Counted from the first letter of the stretch, positions 1 through 5,075 are shown. The stretch: DNA of 6,473 nucleotides from Thioalkalivibrio nitratireducens (GCA_011390385.1 JAABSN010000187.1:1-6473), one strand, 5' to 3'. Program-made: numbers and translations. Notes: generated from the letters alone by a model not told the origin.

Positions 1-1
1 C

Positions 2-460
2 CTGCTGCTCGCCGGACGCGCCACCCCGACCCTGCTCAAGCGCGCCCTGATCGCCATCGCCCTGGTCAACATCGCCGTGAGCCTAGGGTTCGTCCTGAGC
101 GCCAGCCTGGCCGGCGAGCCCTGGGGGCTGTTCGTGCTGCGCCTGAACCTGCGCGTGCTGCTGCTGACCTTCCTGACCCTGTGGCTGGCGCGCCACCTGG
201 ATCTGGTGCGCGCGGTCGACTTCTCGCGCTCGCTGCAGTTTGTGGTGGTGCTGGCGCTGGGCCAGATCAAGACCTTCCAGCGCCTGCTCACCGACTACCG
301 CATGGCCTTTCGCAGCCGCAGCCTCGGCCGGCCTGATCTCAACACCCGCGCCCGCAGCGCCGGACGCCAGGCCGGGGCCCTGCTGGAAAAGGCCGAACTG
401 CAGGCCACGGAAGTCAACCAGGGCATGCGCTCGCGAGGATTTTTCGATGATCGAACTTGA
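2..460 (+). CDS. ECF transporter transmembrane subunit, 5'-truncated by window edge
   Basis: Partial gene, open from the first base; 152 residues are visible and the N-terminal part lies outside the window. EcfT/CbiQ proteins are the membrane T-subunit of energy-coupling-factor transporters, joining a substrate-binding S-component to two ABC ATPases. Visible hydrophobic segments include one starting LLKRALIAIALVNIAV, one around VLLLTFLTLWLA and a shorter one around LQFVVVLALG. The cytoplasmic C-terminal part is rich in Arg/Ala with helical text (DYRMAFRSRSLGRP, then ELQATEVNQGMRSRGF). This resembles the two Ala-Arg-Gly coupling helices that contact the ATPases, although the first has RSRS rather than ARG. 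The gene overlaps the ATPase gene by 14 nt, so the two are surely cotranscribed and probably translationally coupled. Codons are strongly GC-rich at third positions. Substrate is not shown by this subunit; the His-rich ATPase tail suggests a transition metal. The GTG at 77 is internal and not a credible start. Confidence 0.8.
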   Translation: MLLAGRATPTLLKRALIAIALVNIAVSLGFVLSASLAGEPWGLFVLRLNLRVLLLTFLTLWLARHLDLVRAVDFSRSLQFVVVLALGQIKTFQRLLTDYRMAFRSRSLGRPDLNTRARSAGRQAGALLEKAELQATEVNQGMRSRGFFDDRT

Positions 461-1232
461 GCAGGTCAGCTTTCGCTATCCGGAAGGCCGCAGCGTCCTC
501 GAGGACGTAAGCTTCCGGCTCGAGCCGGAAGAACGCGTGGTGCTGCTCGGCGCCAACGGCTGCGGCAAGTCCTCGCTGCTCAAACTCATCGATGGCCTGC
601 TCGACCCCACCGGCGGCGAGATCCGCTACCAGGGCGAGGCCCTGTCGGCCAGCCGCCTGCGCCAGCGCGAGTTTGCGCGGCGCTTTCGCCGCGACGTCGG
701 CATGGTCTTCCAGTCGCCCGAGGCCATGCTGTTCAACGCCACCGTGGCCGAAGAAATCGCCTACGGCCCCGAGCGCCTCGGCATGCCCGAGCCGGCTGCG
801 GTCGCCAGGCGCTGGGCCGAACGCCTGCAGCTGGAAAAATACTTCGACACCCCGCCCTATCGCTTGTCGGGTGGGGAAAAACAGCGCCTGGCCCTGGCCT
901 GCGTCCTGGCCTGCCAGCCCAGACTGCTGCTGCTCGACGAACCCACCGCCAACTTAGACCCCCGCGCCACCGGCTGGCTGGTCGACTTCCTCCTCGACCA
1001 GCAAGGCCTGACCACCCTGGTCACCACCCAGAACCTGTCGCTGGCCGCCGAACTCGGAACCCGCGCCCTGATCCTGGGCGAAGACGGCCGCCTGCTCTAC
1101 GACGGTCCGCTCGACGATGCTCTCACCGACACCGACCTCCTCTGGCGCGCCAACCTCGCCCACGCCCACCGCCACGTCCATGCCGACGGCACCGAACATC
1201 GGCATGTGCACGCGCATGGGGATTGGGGGTGA
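447..1232 (+). CDS. ECF/cobalt-type ABC transporter ATPase with His-rich C-terminus
   Basis: A 261-residue EcfA/CbiO-type ATPase that powers the ECF transporter on the cytoplasmic face of the membrane. The ATG at 447 is chosen because an AGGA sits 7 nt upstream and the protein begins with the family's usual MIELEQVSFRYP. Motifs: Walker A G35-x4-GKS42, Q-loop Q89, signature LSGGE 140-144, Walker B LLLLDEP ending at D164-E165-P166, D-loop with D171. Where the switch histidine (THD) should be, the sequence reads TTQN with Q195, so the H-loop His seems to be absent. The last 25 residues hold eight histidines between 239 and 257 in HxH spacing, typical of metal-handling proteins, so Ni/Co or another divalent metal is the likely cargo (inference). 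The gene overlaps the upstream T-subunit gene. No terminator is visible after its stop. A diverged copy of its 3' end occurs at 1883-1935. Confidence 0.88.
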   Translation: MIELEQVSFRYPEGRSVLEDVSFRLEPEERVVLLGANGCGKSSLLKLIDGLLDPTGGEIRYQGEALSASRLRQREFARRFRRDVGMVFQSPEAMLFNATVAEEIAYGPERLGMPEPAAVARRWAERLQLEKYFDTPPYRLSGGEKQRLALACVLACQPRLLLLDEPTANLDPRATGWLVDFLLDQQGLTTLVTTQNLSLAAELGTRALILGEDGRLLYDGPLDDALTDTDLLWRANLAHAHRHVHADGTEHRHVHAHGDWG

Positions 1233-1252
1233 AACCGGGCAGGAAGCCATAA

Positions 1253-1283
1253 TAAGTCATTGACTTACTATGTCATTGGCTTA
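1253..1283 (+). promoter_or_regulatory. Two tandem operator-like repeats over the brnT promoter
   Basis: TAAGTCA-T-TGACTTA at 1253-1267 is a perfect 7-bp inverted repeat with a one-base centre, and it covers the -35 box. A second copy of its 14-bp core (1254-1267) starts 16 bp later at 1270-1283 with 12 of 14 bases identical, and it runs into the -10 box. Two sites blocking both promoter elements fit cooperative self-repression by the XRE antitoxin or the toxin-antitoxin complex. The binding protein is inferred, not shown. Confidence 0.6.
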
Positions 1284-1287
1284 TACT
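1260..1287 (+). promoter_or_regulatory. Sigma70-type promoter of the brnT-xre operon
   Basis: TTGACT at 1260-1265 and TATACT at 1282-1287, each 5/6 to consensus, separated by 16 bp. The -10 box ends 7 nt before the ATG at 1295, so transcription should start at or within a base or two of the start codon. No Shine-Dalgarno sequence lies between, which predicts a leaderless toxin mRNA. Confidence 0.7.
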
Positions 1288-1294
1288 GCGCCCC

Positions 1295-1585
1295 ATGAGA
1301 TTCGATTGGGACGCTGTCAAAGATCGCAGCAATCAGAAGAAGCACGGCTTGTCTTTCTCGGAAGCTTCTCTCCTCTTTGCAAGCGGCCAGGATTACCTCG
1401 AAATCTTTGATTCGGCTCACTCGGACGCGGAGGATCGGTTTATCGCGATAGGCCAGCTTAATCGCGGTATCGCGGTTGTTGTCTACACGGAACGCGACGA
1501 CGATCTGATCCGCATCATTGGCGCTAGATTCGCCACGAAAAGGGAAGAGGAACAATACCGTCAGCATATGGACCAGTACAGATGA
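1295..1585 (+). CDS. brnT: BrnT-family toxin (DUF497), RelE-like ribonuclease fold
   Basis: A 96-residue protein with the full BrnT pattern: FDWDAVKDRSNQKKHGLSF near the start, HSDAEDRF at 42-49, VVVYTERDDDLIRIIGAR at 61-78 and a final AT..E...Y helix. BrnT toxins are small basic proteins with a RelE-like fold that block translation by RNA cleavage, and they are neutralised by a DNA-binding antitoxin. Length is normal and nothing looks broken; the K16-H17-G18 motif and R48, R67, R73 and R78 are present. The ATG lies 7 nt after a -10 box with no ribosome binding site, so the message is probably leaderless. The gene overlaps the following XRE gene by 4 nt (ATGA), as expected for a toxin-first operon. 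Third-position GC is visibly lower than in the ATPase gene next door, suggesting transfer. The usual partner BrnA is absent. Confidence 0.85.
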   Translation: MRFDWDAVKDRSNQKKHGLSFSEASLLFASGQDYLEIFDSAHSDAEDRFIAIGQLNRGIAVVVYTERDDDLIRIIGARFATKREEEQYRQHMDQYR

Positions 1586-1872
1586 GCGATATTGCCGAAA
1601 TTTCAGAAATCCAATTCGGCCGGGCTATTTCAGCCAGGCTTCGGGACAAACTCAAGCGCGGAGACATATCCTCGGGCGAAGATATTGCTGCGCTCAGGCG
1701 CTTCGTGGGCTTGAGCCAGACAGACTTCGCGCGCGCTATGGAAATCAGTGTGCACACGCTGCGTAACTGGGAGCAAGGCCGGCGCAAGCCGGACGGACCG
1801 GCGCTGGCCTTGCTCAAGATAGCGGCGCGTCATCCAGGAATCATTCGAGACAATCTCGTATCGGCGGCATAG
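1582..1872 (+). CDS. XRE-family HTH antitoxin/repressor paired with BrnT
   Basis: A 96-residue DNA-binding protein. Residues about 34-80 form a Cro/C1-type helix-turn-helix: DIAALRRFVGLSQTDFARAM is the first part, and SVHTLRNWEQGRRKP at 56-70 contains the recognition helix. The text closely resembles the small NadS-like XRE regulators that follow RelE/HigB-type toxins. It starts inside the brnT stop (ATGA overlap) with only a weak GGA at 1570-1572, so translation is probably coupled to the toxin. The likely role is to bind and inactivate BrnT and to repress the operon through the repeats at 1253-1283. That role is inferred from position and family. The canonical BrnT partner, BrnA (a different fold with a ribbon-helix-helix-like DNA-binding part), is not found here, so this is a mixed-family TA pair. 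Confidence 0.82.
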   Translation: MSDIAEISEIQFGRAISARLRDKLKRGDISSGEDIAALRRFVGLSQTDFARAMEISVHTLRNWEQGRRKPDGPALALLKIAARHPGIIRDNLVSAA

Positions 1873-1882
1873 TGAGCCCGAA

Positions 1883-1935
1883 GCGCGCAAACCTGGCTCA
1901 TGCCCGTTGTCATGTTCACGCGTATGGGGATTGGG
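1883..1935 (+). pseudogene. Diverged remnant of the cbiO-type ATPase 3' end
   Basis: Read in frame, this short stretch gives RANLAHARCHVHAYGDW, which matches the His-rich end of the ATPase at 447-1232 after removal of an internal repeat unit. At DNA level 1883-1905 matches 1145-1167 (19 of 23), and 1911-1935 matches 1203-1227 (23 of 25). Some 30 bp of the ATPase tail are missing between the two blocks. Only the last ~17 codons of the gene are present and no Walker motifs remain. The fragment directly follows the XRE stop codon, so brnT-xre is bracketed by two copies of the ATPase gene end. Confidence 0.75.
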
Positions 1936-1960
1936 CTGAACAGAGGATTCGCCACAGCGA

Positions 1961-2054
1961 ACGGTGGTCAGTGCCTCTGAGTGGAAACTGGCGACTGACC
2001 TTTGAGTTCAAAGATTGGCAGGCTCTTATCACTGACTACGAGGACTATCACTGA
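1961..2054 (+). pseudogene. higB toxin remnant (last ~30 codons)
   Basis: Encodes RWSVPLSGNWRLTFEF and ends DYEDYH, matching residues 63-92 of the intact HigB at 5076-5354. The first ~62 codons are missing, including the His that corresponds to catalytic H54. The C-terminal D-Y-H triplet survives. A GTG at 1872 leaves an uninterrupted 60-codon frame running through the cbiO-tail remnant into this fragment, but that chimera has no reason to be an active toxin. It retains the one-base TGATG overlap with the downstream higA remnant. Confidence 0.85.
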
Positions 2055-2190
2055 TGACTATGCACAATCCCCCACATCCAGGTGAATTCATTCGTGAGGC
2101 TTACCTTGATCCTCATTCCGTAACCTGGCGGCAATTGGCCTCGAAGCTCGCTGTCTCACCGTCCACCTTGAATCGCATCCTGCAATGTCC
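2054..2190 (+). pseudogene. higA antitoxin remnant, disrupted after ~44 codons
   Basis: The first 44 codons (MTMHNPPHPGEFIREAYLDP onward to NRILQ) align with the intact HigA at 5354-5647. After about 2190 the two sequences part, and the frame continues with unrelated Arg/Ser/Ala-rich text to a stop at 2284. About the last 53 residues of HigA are lost, including the end of the helix-turn-helix domain and the C-terminal helix. One possible explanation is an internal deletion that joined this point to the GTTCGCCC seen later in the intact gene at 5541-5548. The GAGG ribosome site upstream is intact, so a short peptide could still be made. Confidence 0.82.
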
Positions 2191-2253
2191 GAGCCGGTTC
2201 GCCCAATGGCAGCAAAGCCGCGCAAGTCCAGTGGCGGCTCGATGCTCGAGCCC

Positions 2254-2282
2254 TTGCTCTTTGCAAAGAATGCGCATAAAAT
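2254..2282 (+). promoter_or_regulatory. Sigma70-type promoter of ccdAB
   Basis: TTGCTC at 2254-2259, a 17-bp spacer, and TAAAAT at 2277-2282 (5/6 to the -10 consensus). Predicted start of transcription is about 2289, giving a 5' leader of roughly 20 nt before the ccdA ATG at 2310. That leader contains an AGGA at 2300-2303 with 6-nt spacing. The promoter lies in the unrelated sequence that follows the broken higA, so ccdAB does not depend on the upstream TA genes. Confidence 0.6.
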
Positions 2283-2309
2283 GAGCGCGCAATCTACGCA
2301 GGATCAAAA

Positions 2310-2552
2310 ATGCAGAAAGAAGTTGCCAACGAGGAAAAGTCACCGGTCAACTTGCGGATCCGGACCTCGCTGAAGAAAAGGGCCAAGAATCTTGGGGTGA
2401 ATCTGTCGCAGACTTTGGAGAAATCGCTCGAAGCCGAAATCCGCCGCCGGGAACAACTCGAATGGGTGGAGGCAAACCGTCAGGCGATCGAGGCTTACAA
2501 TCGCCGCATTGACGAATTCGGACCTGCCCTGGCCGCCTATCGTAGCTTCTGA
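2310..2552 (+). CDS. ccdA: CcdA-family antitoxin
   Basis: An 80-residue antitoxin. Residues ~11-50 (SPVNLRIRTSLKKRAKNLG onward) form the ribbon-helix-helix dimer that binds operator DNA. Residues ~51-80 carry the CcdA toxin-binding tail, seen as EWVEANRQAIEAYNRRIDEF and a final YRSF, the region that wraps the CcdB dimer and is degraded by proteases when unfolded. Length is close to the F-plasmid protein (72 residues). The start at 2310 is supported by AGGA 6 nt upstream and a good promoter at 2254-2282. The stop is followed after 7 nt by the ccdB start, and a GAGG overlapping the stop codon serves as ccdB's ribosome site, so the pair is a coupled operon with the usual antitoxin-first order. 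Confidence 0.88.
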   Translation: MQKEVANEEKSPVNLRIRTSLKKRAKNLGVNLSQTLEKSLEAEIRRREQLEWVEANRQAIEAYNRRIDEFGPALAAYRSF

Positions 2553-2559
2553 GGTTGGC

Positions 2560-2877
2560 GTGGCGCAGTTTGACTTCTATGCCAATCCCAATCGCCATTC
2601 GCGTGAATGGGCTCCCTACATTGTCGATCTTCAGCATGAAATGCTGAGCTTACTGGGTACTCGCATCATGGCACCTTTGATCGTGGCCAAACCGGCCGGC
2701 GAGCCAACGATGCGCGGGTTGAATCCGGTGATTTCCATCGAGGGTCAGGAATACTTCCTGTCAACTGCAGAAATGGCCTCAGTACCCGTGAAAGAGCTCT
2801 CATCGTGCCGGGGAAATCTGGCTGAGCATCGTGGCGAGTTGCTGGCTGCGGTAGATCTACTTTTCACTGCTGTGTAG
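2560..2877 (+). CDS. ccdB: CcdB-family gyrase-poison toxin
   Basis: A 105-residue CcdB homologue. Family CcdB poisons DNA gyrase by trapping GyrA on cleaved DNA. Matching features are QFDFYANPNRHSREWAPYIV at the start, TRIMAPL at 34-40, LNPVISIEGQEYFL in the middle, and the highly conserved MASVPV at 72-77. The GTG at 2560 is chosen because GAGG at 2551-2554 is 5 nt upstream and the translation then begins like other CcdB proteins; an open frame extends upstream but overlaps ccdA. The C-terminus, which inserts into the gyrase complex and reads W-G-I in F-plasmid CcdB, reads T-A-V here. Loss of the Trp is seen in chromosomal CcdBs as I recall them, but Gly to Ala at the penultimate position is worth testing. 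The gene looks intact. Confidence 0.85.
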   Translation: MAQFDFYANPNRHSREWAPYIVDLQHEMLSLLGTRIMAPLIVAKPAGEPTMRGLNPVISIEGQEYFLSTAEMASVPVKELSSCRGNLAEHRGELLAAVDLLFTAV

Positions 2878-3061
2878 GGATGAACCGCTGCTGGGATTGT
2901 CACCCAGAGCATGATTGCCGCGAACCGTTCAATTTCCAGCCCCACCGATACGCCTCCCGCCTCGCGGCAGTCGTGGCCCAACCGAGGCAGACAAAGGGAC
3001 TGAAGGTCGCCCCGACCAGCGGGCCCGGTGTCGCCCGGGCGCGGGGGACGTCAAATTCGCG

Positions 3062-3118
3062 CTAATAGATGCGCGGCAGCGGGTCGTAGCCCAGCAGTTC
3101 GCACACCGCCTGCGGGAG
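3062..3118 (-). pseudogene. Possible orphan 3' end of a lost gene
   Basis: On the - strand this reads LPQAVCELLGYDPLPRIY followed by TAG. The codons are strongly GC-ending (CTG, GGC, TAC, GAC, CCG, CGC, ATC), like the real outer genes and unlike the surrounding noncoding text, and the peptide looks protein-like. Upstream (3119 and higher) the frame runs through the terminator stem and A-run, so no body of a gene is attached. I do not recognise the family. It could be chance. Confidence 0.2.
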
Positions 3119-3122
3119 TGAA

Positions 3123-3150
3123 AGGCGTTTCGACTGGCGCCTGTTTTTTT
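3123..3150 (+). terminator. Rho-independent terminator
   Basis: AGGCG (3123-3127) pairs with CGCCT (3138-3142), extended inward by two G-U pairs. After one G there is a run of seven T (3144-3150). It works only on the + strand, so it would end transcripts coming from ccdAB 246 nt upstream or from a lost gene nearer to it. The - strand reading has no comparable T-run. Confidence 0.65.
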
Positions 3151-3236
3151 GGATTGTTGAAGCGCAAATCGAGTATCTGCTGATGGAGTTAGGCCGAGGA
3201 CAACGGCTCATAGCACCGTTTCACGGTCGAATTTCG

Positions 3237-4967
3237 TCACAGCTGCTCACGAATCCAGTTCATGGCCGCCTCCATGACCGGATCCCGACCTGCCTTGATG
3301 TCGCTCACGCTCGGTGCGACCTCAATGTCCGGCGTCACGCCGACGCCGACCAGGGGGCTGCCGTCAGGCCAGGTGTCGCGTTTGGCACAGATGCGGGCCA
3401 TGCCGCCGCCCGGAAGATGAAACATCAGTGGCTGACCGGTACTGCCGGCCGTGGTCTCGCCGATGATCACCCCGCGCTGGCTGACGGCAAAGGCCATTGC
3501 CATATCCTCGGCTGCTGAAAAGGTCCGGGGTCCAGTCAGGAGAACTACCGGCCCAGCGTAGCTGTCTTCCGCGATCGGCTCGATTGGGCGAACGGGCAGC
3601 GGATGAAACTGCACTCTGGCCGAAGCAGCCTGCCTGAAGGAATCATTCCGTCGCGTCCAAGAAGCGGCCGGCACAACCGGCTCATCAATCAGATGGGCCA
3701 GTATTCGGTAGCCGGGCCAGGAACTGCCGCCGCCATTGTTCCGAAGATCGAGGATCAGGCCGCTGGCTTGCTGGATGGCCGGCCAGGCGGCATCGAAGAC
3801 CTCCAGCGCCCTGCCATCGGCGAAGCTGTCCAGCGACAAATACTCAATGCCGCCATCCAACTGGCGACGTTGAAACGACTCGGGCCGATCGACATCGGTA
3901 TAGCCGGAGCGCTCGACCTCGATGGTTTGCGAGCTTCCGTCGCGCTGACGCAAGGACAGGGTCAGACTGCGAGTGGACGGCCCCGCCAGCAGCCCATAGC
4001 CGTACTTGCGCACGCGCAGATCCTGTTTGGTCGAGGCACTCTCAAAAGGCGCCACCCGCTCTCGGACATACTCATCAACCGGCAGACCGTCGATCTCTTC
4101 GATCGCAGTGCCGATGCGGATTCCGACTTCACGTAAGCGCGCGCTGAAAACGCCCGTCACAATGACGCGACCCTCGACCCACTGCGTCCTGATCGGGGGC
4201 CGGGCATAAAAGTGTTCGCTGAGTTCCTCCGGCGGATACACGTTGCTGTGACTGTCGCCGAGCCTTGCCACGAAACGCATCAGCTCGCGGTAATAGTCCA
4301 CAGTCGAGTCGGTAGCCAGCACCTTCTCTATAGCCTCAAGATAGGCCTGATCCCAGTCGAGTTCGGGCCTGGCATCGAAGTGCACGAAATATTCGCGCGC
4401 CATCGCCCAGATGCGGCTGACTCCAGCGATCTTTTCACTGACTGGCAGATCTTCGGCATAGGGAGTATCCAGCGATTCGGCTGCTGCCACCCGATCCAGA
4501 GCCAACCACGCGGACAGTTCGCGCTGGACATCAGGATGATCAAGTATGGACTCGGGCAATTCTTCGAGCAGGCTGGCATGATCACCCGCTCCAACCATGA
4601 AGTGACGCAGATAGCGTAGCTGCTCGACAACCCTTTCCGGACGGCCCAGCCTCGCCTCGATCTGCAGCAAGTCGCGCCGGATGTTGTAAACCCGGTAATG
4701 AAGATAGCTGTTACCCAGGGCCAGTTCTTCAACCTCGGGCCGCGCCAGGTGGTCGAGGGCACCGATAAGCTGCGCCAGCGCGGACTCCAGATCCTCAGGG
4801 CTGGCGTCTTCATCCTGCCAGATAGGCCACTGCTCATCCCGGATTTCAGTGACTAACTGGTAGTGCCCCATGGCCAGCCCCTCGTCATCCGAATGGGCCG
4901 AGAAGCTCATCACCACAAGGGGGATCATGACCAGGCACGAGGCCAGACGAGAAAACATCTTGATCAT
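3237..4967 (-). CDS. Exported S41-family peptidase (tricorn-core-like)
   Basis: 576 residues from the ATG at 4967-4965. That start is preferred over an upstream one at 5018 because it opens with a signal peptide: K3 and R7, a hydrophobic run at about 8-23, then a likely cut near AHS/DD. AGG lies 9 nt upstream. Domains: an unassigned helical region about 30-165; the S41 N-terminal part from about 184 (SRIWAMAREYFVHFD) with LGDSHSNV holding H240; a PDZ-like stretch about 264-353; then the protease core with LDLRNNGGG at 406-414, GPRTFSAAE with probable nucleophile S484 and E487, and GETTAG. The Lys of the CtpA Ser-Lys dyad is replaced (AGSTGQP), so a tricorn-type Ser/His/Glu mechanism is more likely. 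It would act in the periplasm; its substrate is unknown. It is divergent from higB with 108 bp between starts. Not part of the TA operons. Confidence 0.85.
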   Translation of the reverse strand: MIKMFSRLASCLVMIPLVVMSFSAHSDDEGLAMGHYQLVTEIRDEQWPIWQDEDASPEDLESALAQLIGALDHLARPEVEELALGNSYLHYRVYNIRRDLLQIEARLGRPERVVEQLRYLRHFMVGAGDHASLLEELPESILDHPDVQRELSAWLALDRVAAAESLDTPYAEDLPVSEKIAGVSRIWAMAREYFVHFDARPELDWDQAYLEAIEKVLATDSTVDYYRELMRFVARLGDSHSNVYPPEELSEHFYARPPIRTQWVEGRVIVTGVFSARLREVGIRIGTAIEEIDGLPVDEYVRERVAPFESASTKQDLRVRKYGYGLLAGPSTRSLTLSLRQRDGSSQTIEVERSGYTDVDRPESFQRRQLDGGIEYLSLDSFADGRALEVFDAAWPAIQQASGLILDLRNNGGGSSWPGYRILAHLIDEPVVPAASWTRRNDSFRQAASARVQFHPLPVRPIEPIAEDSYAGPVVLLTGPRTFSAAEDMAMAFAVSQRGVIIGETTAGSTGQPLMFHLPGGGMARICAKRDTWPDGSPLVGVGVTPDIEVAPSVSDIKAGRDPVMEAAMNWIREQL

Positions 4968-5040
4968 TTCAAATTGCCTGCAACAGCCCCGCACAACTCT
5001 ACAGCAAGAAGCCCCCAAGCGTAATCTGGACCGCAGGTTC

Positions 5041-5069
5041 TTGAAGCGCGTTGCGCATCACGCTACAAT
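5041..5069 (+). promoter_or_regulatory. Sigma70-type promoter of higBA
   Basis: TTGAAG at 5041-5046, a 17-bp spacer and TACAAT at 5064-5069. The -10 box ends 6 nt before the higB ATG at 5076 and no Shine-Dalgarno sequence is present, so the transcript probably begins at the start codon. The spacer contains GCGT...ACGC half sites (5049-5052 and 5060-5063) that could be part of a HigA operator, but this is weak. Confidence 0.62.
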
Positions 5070-5075
5070 CTTTCC

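Larger units (their letters stand above)
1961..2190 (+). repeat. Direct repeat, copy 1 of the higBA segment (copy 2 at 5261-5490)
   Basis: Aligned without gaps at a constant offset of 3300 bp to 5261-5490. My base-by-base count gives about 30 mismatches in 230 positions (about 87% identity). Differences fall mostly at third codon positions in both genes, so both copies descended from working higBA loci before this one was truncated at both ends. Confidence 0.85.
2878..3236. other. Gene-poor stretch between ccdB and the S41 peptidase
   Basis: No convincing gene on either strand. Short open frames on the + strand (ending at 3065 and 3121) are Arg/Pro-rich with no recognisable domain or ribosome site. 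The stretch contains a GC hairpin GCCCGG-TGTCGC-CCGGGC at 3023-3040 without a T-run, a good + strand terminator at 3123-3150, a 5-bp inverted repeat ACCGT-TTC-ACGGT at 3215-3227 just beyond the S41 stop, and a possible gene-end relic on the - strand at 3062-3118. Confidence 0.5.

Noticed and set aside
240..446. N-terminal extension of the ATPase frame back to position 240
   Set aside because: It is the shadow of the ecfT frame, Arg/Pro/Ala-rich and without homology; the ATG at 447 has a ribosome site and the family N-terminus.
954..1250. 98-codon minus-strand frame opposite the ATPase 3' end
   Set aside because: Low-complexity Val/Gly text arising from the antisense of His-rich GC codons; no ribosome site and no domain.
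2185..2373. 62-codon + strand frame crossing the ccdA start
   Set aside because: It runs out of frame through ccdA, which has clear homology, and carries no recognisable domain.
2745..2981. 78-codon minus-strand frame overlapping ccdB
   Set aside because: Half of it is antisense to ccdB, and the rest has no ribosome site or family match; the text around GLEIERFAAIMLW is mildly protein-like but unsupported.
3023..3040. GC hairpin as a terminator or operator
   Set aside because: A 6-bp stem with a 6-nt loop but no T-run and no gene closely attached; expected by chance in very GC-rich DNA.
2915..3121. + strand frame ending just before the terminator
   Set aside because: The placement before the terminator is suggestive, but the Pro/Arg-rich composition and absence of ribosome site and domain argue against a gene.
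3603..4136. 177-codon + strand frame inside the S41 gene
   Set aside because: Antisense shadow of the peptidase, whose motifs and signal peptide are clear on the other strand.
4943..4954. Lipobox-like LASC near the S41 N-terminus
   Set aside because: The Cys comes before the hydrophobic core rather than after it, so lipoprotein processing is unlikely.
4968..5018. Upstream start of the S41 gene adding 17 residues
   Set aside because: The added Cys/Arg-rich residues would bury the signal peptide; the ATG at 4967 gives a standard exported N-terminus.
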